A stretch of DNA of 23,898 nt from Gammaproteobacteria bacterium (GCA_013214885.1 JABSRS010000002.1:1-23898); one strand, 5' to 3'; shown: positions 1 to 7,800, numbered from the stretch's first letter. Notes: a model not told the origin generated them from the sequence alone. Program-made: numbers and translations.

Positions 1-296
1 ATTTTAAACAGCAGCTCGACCCATAACAACGAGCCGGAATATTAACCCACTTCAGATATGCATTCTCGCGAGATAAAGCTTGGTTAGATCAATTAAAGCC
101 GCGTTACGTCGATGATATACTGTTGGCGCAGCGTGAGCGATTATGTCGTCTGGTTAATCAACAACATGGCGAAATATTTGTCTGTGGTAATGCCTTAAGT
201 TTGGGCGGTTCGGTTAAAAAAGCACTTAGTGATATTTTAATTGAGCATTATCAAACCTTGCTTGATAATTCCCGATTGCATTTTGATTTGTATTAA
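1..296 (+). pseudogene. C-terminal fragment of a CysJ/CPR-type flavoprotein reductase with in-frame stop
   Basis: Reading the frame that ends at the TAA at 294-296, about 90 codons without interruption give the end of an NADPH-dependent diflavin reductase of the sulfite-reductase alpha / cytochrome P450 reductase family. Visible landmarks are the AFSRD motif that precedes the NADPH site, IFVCGNALSLGGSVKKAL (the VCGDA-type pyridine-nucleotide motif), and a C-terminal Tyr in DLY, matching the DVY end of CysJ whose aromatic residue stacks on FAD. Upstream the frame is broken by TAA at 24-26, but the seven codons before it (FKQQLDP) still fit the family, where this position usually holds Tyr (YVKEG in CysJ). 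No Met codon follows the stop, so the fragment is not a restarted gene. It is either a nonsense-mutated gene or a sequence error; only 23 bases lie upstream of the stop. The electron acceptor cannot be named. Confidence 0.55.
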
Positions 297-357
297 GTCA
301 GCTGACCAAAAATTCGTGTTACAATCGCTTTTTTTTAATGGAAATGATGCTCCAATA

Positions 358-1725
358 ATGAGTGGTTTAAATTCAATAGAAAAACGTGCTGCTATTTCAC
401 TCGCTTTAGTGTTTAGCTTGCGTATGCTTGGTCTATTTATGATCATGCCTGTGTTTGCTATTTATGGCCAAGAGCTTAAGGGATACTCACCAATATGGGT
501 TGGTATTGCCATTGGAGCCTATGGCTTAACTCAGGCTTTATTGCAAATTCCGATGGGCATGCTCTCTGATCGATACGGTCGCAAGCCAATTATTATCATT
601 GGCCTCCTGATTTTCTGTGTCGGTAGCATTGTCGCTGGATTGTCAGATTCGGTTTATGGCGTCACATTAGGGCGAGCCATTCAAGGCATGGGCGCGATCG
701 CGAGTACGGTCTTGGCTCTAGCAGCTGATGTAACACGCGATGAGCAACGGCCAAAAGTCATGGCGACAATCGGGATGTGCATTGGACTATCATTTGCTAT
801 CTCACTGATTGTTGGTCCAATATTAGTTGCCAGTGTCGGCTTGTCAGGCTTATTCAACTTAACCGCAGTCTTAGCCTTGTTAGGAATTCTCGTGGTGCTA
901 TTTATTGCGCCAAACGTCGTTAGTAAAGCCCCTAAAGGTGATACCCGCGCTGCACCAGAATTAATTGGCGCCATGCTTAAAGATCCACAACTAAGACGAT
1001 TGGATGTCGGGATTTTTGTGTTGCACCTGGTTATAACATCGGTATTTGTGGTGCTACCACTGATGTTACTTAAGCTTGATTTTGCCACGCCAGATCATTG
1101 GCAGCTTTATTTTCCGACTTTGTTATTGTCGTTTATTTTGATGGTGCCGTTGATTATCATCGGTGCAAAAAACCAAAATATGCGCCAAATTTATCGTTTA
1201 TCATTATTGCTGCTCGCCGTCTCATTAACCATGATGTACTTCCTTCAAGATTCATTAATCGGTATTTTTATTGCCGTGGTGATCTTCTTTTCAGCCTTTA
1301 ATTATCTCGAAGCTTCATTGCCGTCACTGATCGCAAAATTTGCCCCAGCCGGCAAAAAAGGCACCGCGATGGGTATTTACTCATCAAGCCAATTCTTCGG
1401 GGCTTTTTGTGGTGGTATTCTAGGCGGAGCTTGCTATCAATGGTTTGGATTATCTGGCGTATTTTTGACGTCGACCACGTTAGTTTTACTGTGGTGGTTG
1501 TATACTAGTGGCATGGTTAATCCTGAAGTGTTAAAAACATATACTTTAGATGCCAATGTTAGCGACCAAAAAAGTGCTGAAACGATGGCTGAACACTTGA
1601 TGTCATTGTCAGGCGTGACAGAAGCTATTGTTATTTATGATGACAAGGCAGCCTATTTGAAAGTTGACGCCAAGTTATTTGATTTGAGTAATGCACGTGC
1701 TGTGTTACTCTCTACCACCAGTTAA
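358..1725 (+). CDS. yajR: MFS transporter, YajR family
   Basis: A 455-residue inner-membrane major facilitator protein with about 12 hydrophobic segments. The MFS motif A is present as GMLSDRYGRKP at residues 67-77, and the N-terminal FSLRMLGLFMIMPVFAIYG is very close to E. coli YajR (FSLRMLGMFMVLPVLTTYG). After the last membrane segment, residues about 390-455 form the soluble C-terminal YAM domain typical of YajR (pattern ending SGVTEAIVIYDDKAAYLKVD). YajR is a proton-driven drug/metabolite exporter whose natural substrate is unsettled. The frame is open upstream to 241, but those codons overlap the flavoprotein and lack homology; I chose the ATG at 358 because it aligns with family N-termini (MSGLNSIEKRAA). 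It lies 27 bp before ssb on the same strand, so co-transcription is likely. Confidence 0.88.
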   Translation: MSGLNSIEKRAAISLALVFSLRMLGLFMIMPVFAIYGQELKGYSPIWVGIAIGAYGLTQALLQIPMGMLSDRYGRKPIIIIGLLIFCVGSIVAGLSDSVYGVTLGRAIQGMGAIASTVLALAADVTRDEQRPKVMATIGMCIGLSFAISLIVGPILVASVGLSGLFNLTAVLALLGILVVLFIAPNVVSKAPKGDTRAAPELIGAMLKDPQLRRLDVGIFVLHLVITSVFVVLPLMLLKLDFATPDHWQLYFPTLLLSFILMVPLIIIGAKNQNMRQIYRLSLLLLAVSLTMMYFLQDSLIGIFIAVVIFFSAFNYLEASLPSLIAKFAPAGKKGTAMGIYSSSQFFGAFCGGILGGACYQWFGLSGVFLTSTTLVLLWWLYTSGMVNPEVLKTYTLDANVSDQKSAETMAEHLMSLSGVTEAIVIYDDKAAYLKVDAKLFDLSNARAVLLSTTS

Positions 1726-1752
1726 AAAGCAAACAAATTTTAGGAGAAATGC

Positions 1753-2382
1753 ATGGCCACTAAAGGCGTGAATAAAGTAATAATAGTGGGCAATTTGGGT
1801 CAAGATCCTGAAGTTCGCTACATGCCTAATGGCGGTGCTGTTGCAAACATTACAGTTGCAACGAGTGAATCATGGAAAGACAAGCAAACCGGTGAAAACA
1901 GAGAAAAAACTGAGTGGCACCGTATTGCAATCTTTGGCAAGTTAGCTGAAGTTGCTGGTGAGTATTTACGTAAAGGTTCGCAAGTTTATATCGAAGGTCA
2001 ATTGCAAACGCGTAAATGGAAAGACCAAAGTGGCCAAGACCGTTACACTACTGAAATAGTAGTACAGGGTTTTAATGGCACGATGCAAATGCTTGGTGGT
2101 CGTCAAGGCGGTGGTCAAGCACAGCAACAAGGTGGCTTCCAGCAGCAAAATGCTCCACAGCAAAGTGCGCCGCAACAACAGCAAGCTCCAGCACAACAGC
2201 AGGGTGGCTTCGGTGGTCAGCAACAAGGTGGTTTCCAGCAGCCAGCACCACAGCAAAGTGCACCGCAACAAGGTGGATTCCAGCAGCAAAGTACGCCGCA
2301 ACAAGCACCACAGCAAGCAGCACAACAGCCTGCTAAAGCACCAGATTTAGACGATGGTTGGGATGACGATATCCCGTTCTAG
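1753..2382 (+). CDS. ssb: Single-stranded DNA-binding protein SSB
   Basis: Binds single-stranded DNA during replication, recombination and repair, and recruits partner enzymes through its C-terminal tip. The 209-residue product has a canonical OB-fold (residues 1-110, starting [20 protein letters not shown], with the family W-K-D and EWHRI segments), a long Gln/Gly/Pro/Ala-rich disordered linker (about 115-195) and the acidic tip DDDIPF that docks RecQ, PriA, Exo I and others. A strong ribosome-binding site (TTAGGAGAA) precedes the ATG. The linker is longer and more Gln-rich than in E. coli (178 aa) and contains near-repeated QQGGFQQ blocks. The gene follows yajR closely and is closed by a strong terminator at 2434-2455. 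Confidence 0.98.
   Translation: MATKGVNKVIIVGNLGQDPEVRYMPNGGAVANITVATSESWKDKQTGENREKTEWHRIAIFGKLAEVAGEYLRKGSQVYIEGQLQTRKWKDQSGQDRYTTEIVVQGFNGTMQMLGGRQGGGQAQQQGGFQQQNAPQQSAPQQQQAPAQQQGGFGGQQQGGFQQPAPQQSAPQQGGFQQQSTPQQAPQQAAQQPAKAPDLDDGWDDDIPF
2122..2330 (+). repeat. Degenerate coding repeats in the SSB linker
   Basis: Three near-identical 24-bp blocks of the form CARCAACAAGGTGGNTTCCAGCAG (starts about 2122, 2218 and 2263) each encode QQGGFQQ, separated by Gln/Ala/Pro codons that also repeat as APQQSAPQQ. The nucleotide similarity, including at synonymous positions, suggests tandem or near-tandem duplication within the disordered linker, a stretch expected to vary in length among strains. Confidence 0.7.
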
Positions 2383-2433
2383 GCTGCCGCTTTTTAAAAG
2401 TGTAAAGACGTTATCATTACGATAACCTAAGAG

Positions 2434-2455
2434 CCCCGCCTAGCGGGGTTTTTTT
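2434..2455 (+). terminator. Rho-independent terminator of ssb
   Basis: Perfect GC-rich stem CCCCGC (2434-2439) / GCGGGG (2443-2448) with a CTA loop, followed by seven T residues at 2449-2455. It lies about 50 bp after the ssb stop. A smaller hairpin, GTTATC/GATAAC at 2410-2426, sits between the stop codon and this terminator. Confidence 0.93.
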
Positions 2456-3007
2456 ATGCCTGGATTTTGGTTATTTCGTACCCTGAACTTTTGTAAAGTT
2501 TAGTAAGTTTTTAATGGACTATGAAGTAGTCTCAGCGTCCTCTCAACCAGCTAAAGTCTCAGACGATATAGCGTCAGTATCGGGAGAGGGTGATTCTATA
2601 ACCTTTGTTAACCCTTAAGCAAAATAAGAACAAATAGCGGATAGTGTGTTAATCAAACCTACAATCATTTCTGCTATAACGAAGATCTAACTTCTGTGGT
2701 TCTTCACAAATAATGATAAATGTGTCACTGAATGAGAAAACTCAACACAATTGTTTTTAATACTTAAGCTGTAAGTGCCGTCATTACAGGTTGCATTAGT
2801 AAAGCTAACTTTTGCGAGAAGCTGTCATTAGAAAGTGCGTTGACCATTTGAACTCACAACACACAACAGACGCTCGGGTTTTTTTACCTAAAGCGTTATG
2901 GGGCACAAAGCGCCATAGAAATAGTTGTGCCAATGTTGGTTTAGGGATTAGGTTTTGTATGGGAAATGGCGGTGTAAATATCCTATTTAAGTATACCGAC
3001 GTCGCAT
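2456..3007. other. Gene-poor stretch between ssb and the GyrI-like gene
   Basis: About 550 bp without a convincing gene. On the plus strand an ATG-started 34-codon frame (2514-2618, low-complexity Ser/Asp/Gly-rich product) lacks a Shine-Dalgarno sequence. A TTG-started 67-codon frame (2812-3015) begins just after a stop, overlaps the 3' end of the minus-strand gene and resembles nothing I know. There are two modest inverted repeats: ACGCT/AGCGT with an inner GGT/ACC and a T-rich loop (2870-2896), and GGCACAA/TTGTGCC (2902-2931). The stretch could be decayed coding sequence left by turnover of the adjacent accessory genes; that is inference. Confidence 0.5.
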
Positions 3008-3640
3008 TTATTTAGCTTGAAACCTTAATACTGTTTTAAGATTTTCAGGCACAACCTTGCGAAAATCTGACAGATATATTTCTCTATGTACCTTCGAAAT
3101 ACGTACAAGCCCTGCACCTTTTTCAAATTCCTCCATTCTATCAAAGCTAGCTGATTCATCATCAAATGAGCCTAAATGGAGCATTTGAACACAGCGTCCC
3201 TCAGATATACGTTCAAAATTGAGTTGTTCTAACAGTAGATTATTTTTCTTCTTTTTCGCTACTTCCAGCATTTCCTCATAGAAGCTATCATCAACAAAGT
3301 CAGGTTGACGTATCATCAGCTTGTACACGAGATCCTCTTTGTTAATAATACCTTTAAAATTAGCTATCACTTCGTCATTGATACTCCAAACACCTTCTAA
3401 TGGATACACTGTGAAATCAAAATACCCTTTGGGTTGGACATCCATTTTCTTTGGCATCATTTTTATCGTGTACGCCAAAGAGTATAAAGCGCCTATATAA
3501 TCTGTGAATATACTATCAGCAGGACTTCCTTCCCCTTGTATTGTTATGAATTTGAGTTGTGGGACATCGATTATTTCGGGTTGATTCTTAGGGAGGTAAA
3601 GATCTTTCTCTTTTTTTCTCCATTCATGTTTATTTTGCAT
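3008..3640 (-). CDS. GyrI-like domain protein (COG4832 type)
   Basis: A 210-residue soluble protein of the GyrI-like small-molecule-binding superfamily (SHS2/AraC-effector fold). Family landmarks are the N-terminal IDVPQLKFITIQGEGSP (22-40), the central YPLEGVW (79-85), GRCVQMLHLGSFDDE (148-162) and the C-terminal HREIYLSDFRKV (185-196). The fold binds small hydrophobic or cationic molecules; some stand-alone members (YtkR7 of the yatakemycin cluster, Listeria lin2189) are reported to hydrolyse cyclopropane-bearing DNA alkylators. The start ATG overlaps the last 11 bp of the upstream AlkD-like gene, and its Shine-Dalgarno (AAGGA) lies inside that gene, so translational coupling is likely. Which ligand or reaction this member handles cannot be read from the sequence. 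No DNA-binding domain is present, so it is not an AraC/MerR regulator. Confidence 0.85.
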   Translation of the reverse strand: MQNKHEWRKKEKDLYLPKNQPEIIDVPQLKFITIQGEGSPADSIFTDYIGALYSLAYTIKMMPKKMDVQPKGYFDFTVYPLEGVWSINDEVIANFKGIINKEDLVYKLMIRQPDFVDDSFYEEMLEVAKKKKNNLLLEQLNFERISEGRCVQMLHLGSFDDESASFDRMEEFEKGAGLVRISKVHREIYLSDFRKVVPENLKTVLRFQAK

Positions 3641-4394
3641 AACCTTCCTTTGCTATAGCTAGTACCCTTTTTCGAGTGTCAGTATCCATTTTCTCAATTG
3701 CATACCTTATAGTTGGGCGTGTCATTTTTTTGAAATTATTTTGAATATACTCAATAACTGCCCCCTCGTGCTGTAGTGACGTTACTTTCAGCAGCCAGCC
3801 AACACTTTTTTGAACAAATTCATCTCCATCACCAATCAACAAATCGCAATTTTTAAAGACAAGTTCTTTATCTAGATTATACGTAGATTTACCCATTTTT
3901 CTTTTTATAAATTTCACCCAAACAACATTACTGGCACGTCTGCACCATGGCACTTTCGAATGTGCCCAATGTTGGGTTTTTTCAATCAAATGGGGTCGAG
4001 ACAGAAGAAATTGATAAATAGTTTTTATACACAAATCATCAACGAGAGCCCAATTTGTTGCATAGTTTTCTAACCAGAATTCGAAACGTAACAATAAATC
4101 TTCATCATAGTTATTTTTGACAAATTTATTAATCAAACCGAATGCTAGCAATACCTCTTCAGTAAACACTGCCGTTCTTAACAGAGACTCAGTTAAAGAA
4201 AGAGTTTCGATTGCTGTCAGTTCAGTATGTTCAGATTGAAAGTCAGCAATTATTAACTTTATATCAGGGGCTGTAGCACCAATAAGGTTGACTCCGTTTG
4301 GAAAGTATCGGCGACTGGCCTCAGCCTTATCAGTAGTGCTGACATTTTTCAGCGCATCTTTTAATCGTTTTAAATATATTTCATGATCGTTCAT
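3630..4394 (-). CDS. AlkD-like DNA alkylation repair protein (HEAT-repeat glycosylase)
   Basis: A 254-residue all-helical protein of the DNA alkylation repair family (AlkD/AlkC-like HEAT repeats). The W-x3-D catalytic signature of Bacillus cereus AlkD is present as W115 and D119 (NWALVDDLC). R153 (CRRASN) and W200 (SVGWLLK) are positioned like AlkD R148 and W187, so the protein looks catalytically complete. AlkD glycosylases excise positively charged or bulky N3/N7-alkylated purines without flipping the base. The end of the gene overlaps the GyrI-like gene by 11 bp, forming a two-gene unit. The start at 4394 has no obvious Shine-Dalgarno. Compared with its flanks the pair is AT-rich and isolated between gene-poor stretches, which is compatible with horizontal acquisition. 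Confidence 0.85.
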   Translation of the reverse strand: MNDHEIYLKRLKDALKNVSTTDKAEASRRYFPNGVNLIGATAPDIKLIIADFQSEHTELTAIETLSLTESLLRTAVFTEEVLLAFGLINKFVKNNYDEDLLLRFEFWLENYATNWALVDDLCIKTIYQFLLSRPHLIEKTQHWAHSKVPWCRRASNVVWVKFIKRKMGKSTYNLDKELVFKNCDLLIGDGDEFVQKSVGWLLKVTSLQHEGAVIEYIQNNFKKMTRPTIRYAIEKMDTDTRKRVLAIAKEGYAK

Positions 4395-4703
4395 AATATA
4401 ATGATACCGCGATTACGGGCAGCTTTACAGCGATTAGAAAATGTACGGTGACCTTAAGAGGTGGAAACGATAACCAAATAGAGATCTATCTCACTTTTGC
4501 GCGTTAGCGAGATAGAAATTAAAAGTTCAGTGTCCCAAATTGGTTGTATATCGCCCCTTGGCTATGATGTCGTATCGGTAACCTAATTAACCGCTACCAG
4601 GCTCGTCCGATACCTGTGATATACATCTAATGTCGTAAATCAGATGAATATTAATGAAGTCAGCCTACACCTTTATGCCTGCGGCAGTTATGACGCCAGC
4701 AGG
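4395..4703. other. Gene-free stretch with inverted repeats
   Basis: About 310 bp between the AlkD-like gene and the phosphodiesterase gene, with no credible ORF. It holds several perfect inverted repeats: TCTATCTC (4485-4492) / GAGATAGA (4509-4516); GTATCGG (4572-4578) / CCGATAC (4607-4613) with an inner GGTA/TACC; CATCT (4624-4628) / AGATG (4642-4646); and the hairpin at 4678-4703 listed separately. None is followed by a T tract on the plus strand. It could contain the promoter of the alkD-like unit, a structured RNA or mobile-element scars; I cannot decide. Confidence 0.45.
4678..4703 (-). terminator. Hairpin directly after the phosphodiesterase stop codon
   Basis: On the minus strand the TGA at 4706-4704 is followed at once by a GC-rich stem: CCTGC-GGC (4678-4685) pairs with GCC-A-GCAGG (4695-4703), eight pairs with one bulged A and a 9-nt loop. 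No U tract follows, so it is either a weak terminator or a 3'-end stabilising hairpin. Confidence 0.4.
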
Positions 4704-5429
4704 TCAGGTCGAGATCAATTTAAAATCATGATTGCTTAGAATATATTCAACGTTGGCATCAATGGCCATTTGCGCTTCTTCCTTGGTTTCCGGGAGATAG
4801 GCTAACACCTTGGCTCCATATTGATTATAACGATTAATGAATTTTTCTTGGAGCAGCGAATAGCCCTTAAAAAATGGTGGGATCGAATATATTTTTGCGG
4901 GACGAATGCCCCCTAAAAATGGCATTCTAAATAAAATTGAAAATCCAGCCCTTTTACATTCATTTTCACTGGCAAAGCAATTTGCCTCGGGGAATATCTT
5001 AAGCAGTGCTTTTTGTTGGGAGGAAGACCAAAGTAAAAAAATAGTTTTCTCTAGATTAATTTTACAATGGGATAATAATTTTATCACTTCAAAACCAGTT
5101 TCAGGCTTAATATCGAAGACATGTCCTACTTGATTAAATTCTAAAATAAACTGATCCAAAAAAAGCAGTGGAGATCCTTTGTTAAGTTTTACTTTTTTAA
5201 GTTGTTCACGCGTACTATTTGAAACATTTATCTCTATTGCGTCAGGTCGGTTGAGGATTTGGTCATGGCACAGCACAATATGGCCATCTCTAGTGGCCCG
5301 TAGATCTGTCTCTAAATAATGAAATCCAGCCTCAACGCCTGCCTGAAATGAGGCCAGGGTATTTTCATCCGCATGTTGACAGAGGCCGCGATGACTTATC
5401 CATTTTATATTGTCTTTATTAATGCTCAT
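4704..5429 (-). CDS. Glycerophosphodiester phosphodiesterase family protein
   Basis: Hydrolyses glycerophosphodiesters to an alcohol and glycerol-3-phosphate; this member has no signal peptide and should be cytoplasmic (UgpQ-like rather than periplasmic GlpQ). The catalytic set is visible: H13-R14-G15 (ISHRG), E22-N23, the metal ligands E40 and D42 (LETDLRATRDG) and the second catalytic H55 (VLCHD). The length of 241 residues matches cytoplasmic GDPDs. A GTG start at 5441 would add four residues, but the ATG at 5429 has a GAG-containing ribosome-binding sequence at suitable distance and is preferred. It is divergent from the CapA-domain gene across about 290 bp, and no ugp/glp transport genes accompany it. 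Confidence 0.85.
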   Translation of the reverse strand: MSINKDNIKWISHRGLCQHADENTLASFQAGVEAGFHYLETDLRATRDGHIVLCHDQILNRPDAIEINVSNSTREQLKKVKLNKGSPLLFLDQFILEFNQVGHVFDIKPETGFEVIKLLSHCKINLEKTIFLLWSSSQQKALLKIFPEANCFASENECKRAGFSILFRMPFLGGIRPAKIYSIPPFFKGYSLLQEKFINRYNQYGAKVLAYLPETKEEAQMAIDANVEYILSNHDFKLIST

Positions 5430-5620
5430 TTGTGCTCTCACTTACTTTATTGCACTTAAGGACCGAAGATACTTTAGTTTTGTGGCATAAGCACCGCTCA
5501 TTATCTTCTTATTATAAGTCAGGTATCTATATTAGAGCGATGACAGCTAAAAATAGTTGGCTTGCTAAGCTTCACTTGGCCCATAGTCACCAATATCCGC
5601 ATCCATATTCACTCAATACT

Positions 5621-5630
5621 GGTTATAACC
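5621..5630. promoter_or_regulatory. Perfect palindrome GGTTATAACC in the divergent intergenic region
   Basis: A 10-bp perfect palindrome about 90 bp upstream of the CapA-domain start and 190 bp upstream of the phosphodiesterase start. Its TATAACC arm is shared with the palindrome upstream of the TonB-receptor gene, but here the arms overlap instead of being 3 bp apart. A regulator site is possible; a chance occurrence cannot be excluded. Confidence 0.25.
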
Positions 5631-5718
5631 TAGGGCTATGCTTGGTCGAAATAAAGCTATTGTGTTTGCTTAAATTGTCATGCTAGTTTAGATCTAATTT
5701 ATTTAATTTGTGGCCGTT

Positions 5719-7788
5719 ATGAAACAACTATTGGTATTAACATTGTGTCTTGTTCTTAGCTTTTCGACTAGTGCTGGTTCGGGAGTTACCCTGGTAGGTG
5801 TTGTTCTTGATGAGGCGGATAAACCTTTGCCTAATGTGACCGCATCGGTGCTGGGGGTGGCAGCTACTACTGATAAAAATGGCCATTATTTACTGACAGT
5901 AGAAAGCGCCGACATTTATCAAATTAGCCTTAAATCACCTGGTTATTATCAAGCATTGCAAACGTTTAGTCATTTCGAATTAACTCAACCTGATACCAGT
6001 CAGCTAGTGATCGGTGATATCGAGTTAGTCAAAAAGATTAAAGGCCGAACCTTGTTAGCCTTTGGTGGCGATGTCATGATGGGGCGGCGTTACAGTTCCC
6101 CTTATTTCAATAATCAACCTTTGATCACCAAAGGGCAAGAGTCAGCTGATACTAAGGCAATTGTCAAACATGTTAAGCCTTATATGTCATTGGCAGACTT
6201 TGCGGTGGTGAACTTGGAAACCCAAATAGCAGTGGAGGTACCTTCCCAGCGAGCTCCAAAATCAGTGACCTTTTTTTCGCCACCACAAACGTTATCGGCA
6301 CTCAAGTGGGCGGGCATCGATTATGTCAGCTTAGGTAACAATCATACTTTTGATTATATGGATCAGGGATTAAAATCGTCGCTGGCTTATCTTAACAACA
6401 GTGGACTGGCTTATTCTGGTGCCGGGCTTAATCAACAACAAGCACTAGCACCTTATCGAGTGAGCCTAAACGGTCAAGGTTTCTCGATGTTAGGTTTTGT
6501 CGGTTGGCAGGGTAATTTCAGCCCCAATCAAACGGCGGCTGCGGATAAAGGCGGCGCGGCACATGGTTCGCTCAAAAATATTACCACTGCGGTTGAAAAG
6601 GAAGTGCTGGCTGGCCAAGCCACGGTAGTGCAATATCATGGTAGTCAAGAATATGCGCCAGAGCCAACCTTAGTTACCGAGCAACGATTAAAATCGGCGA
6701 TCGATAGTGGAGCCGATCTCGCGGTTGCCCACCACCCTCATGTCACGCAGGGTTTTGAGGTTTATAATGACAAATTAATCGCTTATTCGATGGGTAATTT
6801 CATTTTTGATCAGTATTTTTATTCGACTCCTCATTCTTTTATCTTATATGTCTGGATGGACGGCGAAAAGTTTCATCGTGCTGAAATCATTCCAATTTAT
6901 TTAAAAGGTTATAAACCAACTCCTGCGACTGGTATGCACCGCTTTACGGTACTCAAAAGATTACGACAGTTATCGAAAAAACGTGGTGTTAACATTTATC
7001 CTTCTGGGGGGCACGGCGTGATTACCGCGCGGAGTTCAAAGCAAAATACTAGCAGTGAATTACAAATTACTGCTAAAGGTAGTGCCAAGATTATGGCGCT
7101 TTATCGCAGTGATTGGAACCAACAGTTATCGGCAATTAAGACTGATGATCGAGCACTGTCTTATCGTCTTGGGGTAAATTTGGTTAATGGTTCAGACTTT
7201 GAAAGTTACGACAGCTTTGACTCGAAAGAGCGAGGCTGGAATGTCGACCAAAACAGCTTTGCAATTAGTCAGCAAAAATCATTTAGTGGTAAACATGCAA
7301 TGAAAACGATCTTACCAGTTCAGGCCTGTGATATCTTCGCCATGACTAACTTTAGACGCGTTTATAAGTCGGGTAACCCGATGACGGTGGCACTGCGGGT
7401 TAATGCGAGTCACAACAGTCAAATTAAGGTTTATTGGCAGGGACGTGGCAAGAAAGATAAATTTAAACACGCCCTTAGCCATGGTAAAAAACATTTGCTC
7501 AAGACCATTAGTGTCGCTGGTAACAACGCTTGGCAAGTGATTGAAGTACCTTTTAATTCACCGCGGATCGGCTATAAAAGTATTCGGATGATGGTTGAGA
7601 TAACGAATCAGGACCCTAACCAACAAAATACCGTATTTATTGATGACGTAGCATTTATTGAGTGGCAGTCGGCATATAGCACTGTCGATCGTTTGCCAAT
7701 TATTAACGGTTTAACATCACAGGCGTCACATATCGAATTTAATCGCCCATTGTTGGTGGGCGAAACCGTTGGCCTCATTTATCGCTAA
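5719..7788 (+). CDS. Secreted CapA/PGA-cap domain protein with CarboxypepD_reg and C-terminal CBM-like domain
   Basis: A 689-residue exported protein. Domains in order: signal peptide (1 to about 20, MKQLLVLTLCLVLSFSTSAG); a carboxypeptidase-regulatory-like beta-sandwich (about 24-95); a CapA-type poly-gamma-glutamate biosynthesis/metallophosphoesterase-like domain (about 111-375) with FGGDVMMGRR (115-124), NLET (165-168), SLGNNHTFDY (204-213), H307, AHHPHVTQGFE (337-347) and SMGNFIFD (357-364); and a C-terminal jelly-roll region (about 470-640) resembling carbohydrate-binding modules. CapA/PgsA proteins take part in poly-gamma-glutamate capsule synthesis, but no capB/capC ligase genes are present, so a hydrolytic or wall-associated role is equally possible. 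A GTG at 5710 is in frame; the ATG at 5719 gives the cleaner signal peptide. Neither has a strong Shine-Dalgarno. It is convergent with the LysR gene. Confidence 0.85.
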   Translation: MKQLLVLTLCLVLSFSTSAGSGVTLVGVVLDEADKPLPNVTASVLGVAATTDKNGHYLLTVESADIYQISLKSPGYYQALQTFSHFELTQPDTSQLVIGDIELVKKIKGRTLLAFGGDVMMGRRYSSPYFNNQPLITKGQESADTKAIVKHVKPYMSLADFAVVNLETQIAVEVPSQRAPKSVTFFSPPQTLSALKWAGIDYVSLGNNHTFDYMDQGLKSSLAYLNNSGLAYSGAGLNQQQALAPYRVSLNGQGFSMLGFVGWQGNFSPNQTAAADKGGAAHGSLKNITTAVEKEVLAGQATVVQYHGSQEYAPEPTLVTEQRLKSAIDSGADLAVAHHPHVTQGFEVYNDKLIAYSMGNFIFDQYFYSTPHSFILYVWMDGEKFHRAEIIPIYLKGYKPTPATGMHRFTVLKRLRQLSKKRGVNIYPSGGHGVITARSSKQNTSSELQITAKGSAKIMALYRSDWNQQLSAIKTDDRALSYRLGVNLVNGSDFESYDSFDSKERGWNVDQNSFAISQQKSFSGKHAMKTILPVQACDIFAMTNFRRVYKSGNPMTVALRVNASHNSQIKVYWQGRGKKDKFKHALSHGKKHLLKTISVAGNNAWQVIEVPFNSPRIGYKSIRMMVEITNQDPNQQNTVFIDDVAFIEWQSAYSTVDRLPIINGLTSQASHIEFNRPLLVGETVGLIYR

Positions 7789-7800
7789 TAAGGGTATCGC

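Noticed and set aside
241..357. Upstream extension of the MFS transporter ORF
   Set aside because: It overlaps the flavoprotein end, encodes no family sequence and lacks a start in a sensible context; the ATG at 358 fits YajR.
1966..2350. Long ORFs antisense or out of frame to the ssb linker
   Set aside because: Low-complexity by-products of CAG/CAA repeats in other frames.
2865..2931. Possible integron attC site (GCGTTATGG with hairpins)
   Set aside because: The core does not satisfy GTTRRRY/RYYYAAC, the symmetric stem is only about 27 bp, and no integrase or cassette array is present.
2812..3015. 67-codon plus-strand ORF as a gene
   Set aside because: TTG start directly after a stop codon, no Shine-Dalgarno, overlaps the end of a real minus-strand gene, unrecognised product.
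3008..4394. Toxin-antitoxin reading of the overlapping minus-strand pair
   Set aside because: Both proteins belong to clear non-TA families (GyrI-like and AlkD-like), and sizes exceed typical TA components.
5432..5686. 84-codon ORF between the phosphodiesterase and CapA-domain genes
   Set aside because: No family resemblance, overlaps the phosphodiesterase 5' end and lies in the divergent promoter region.
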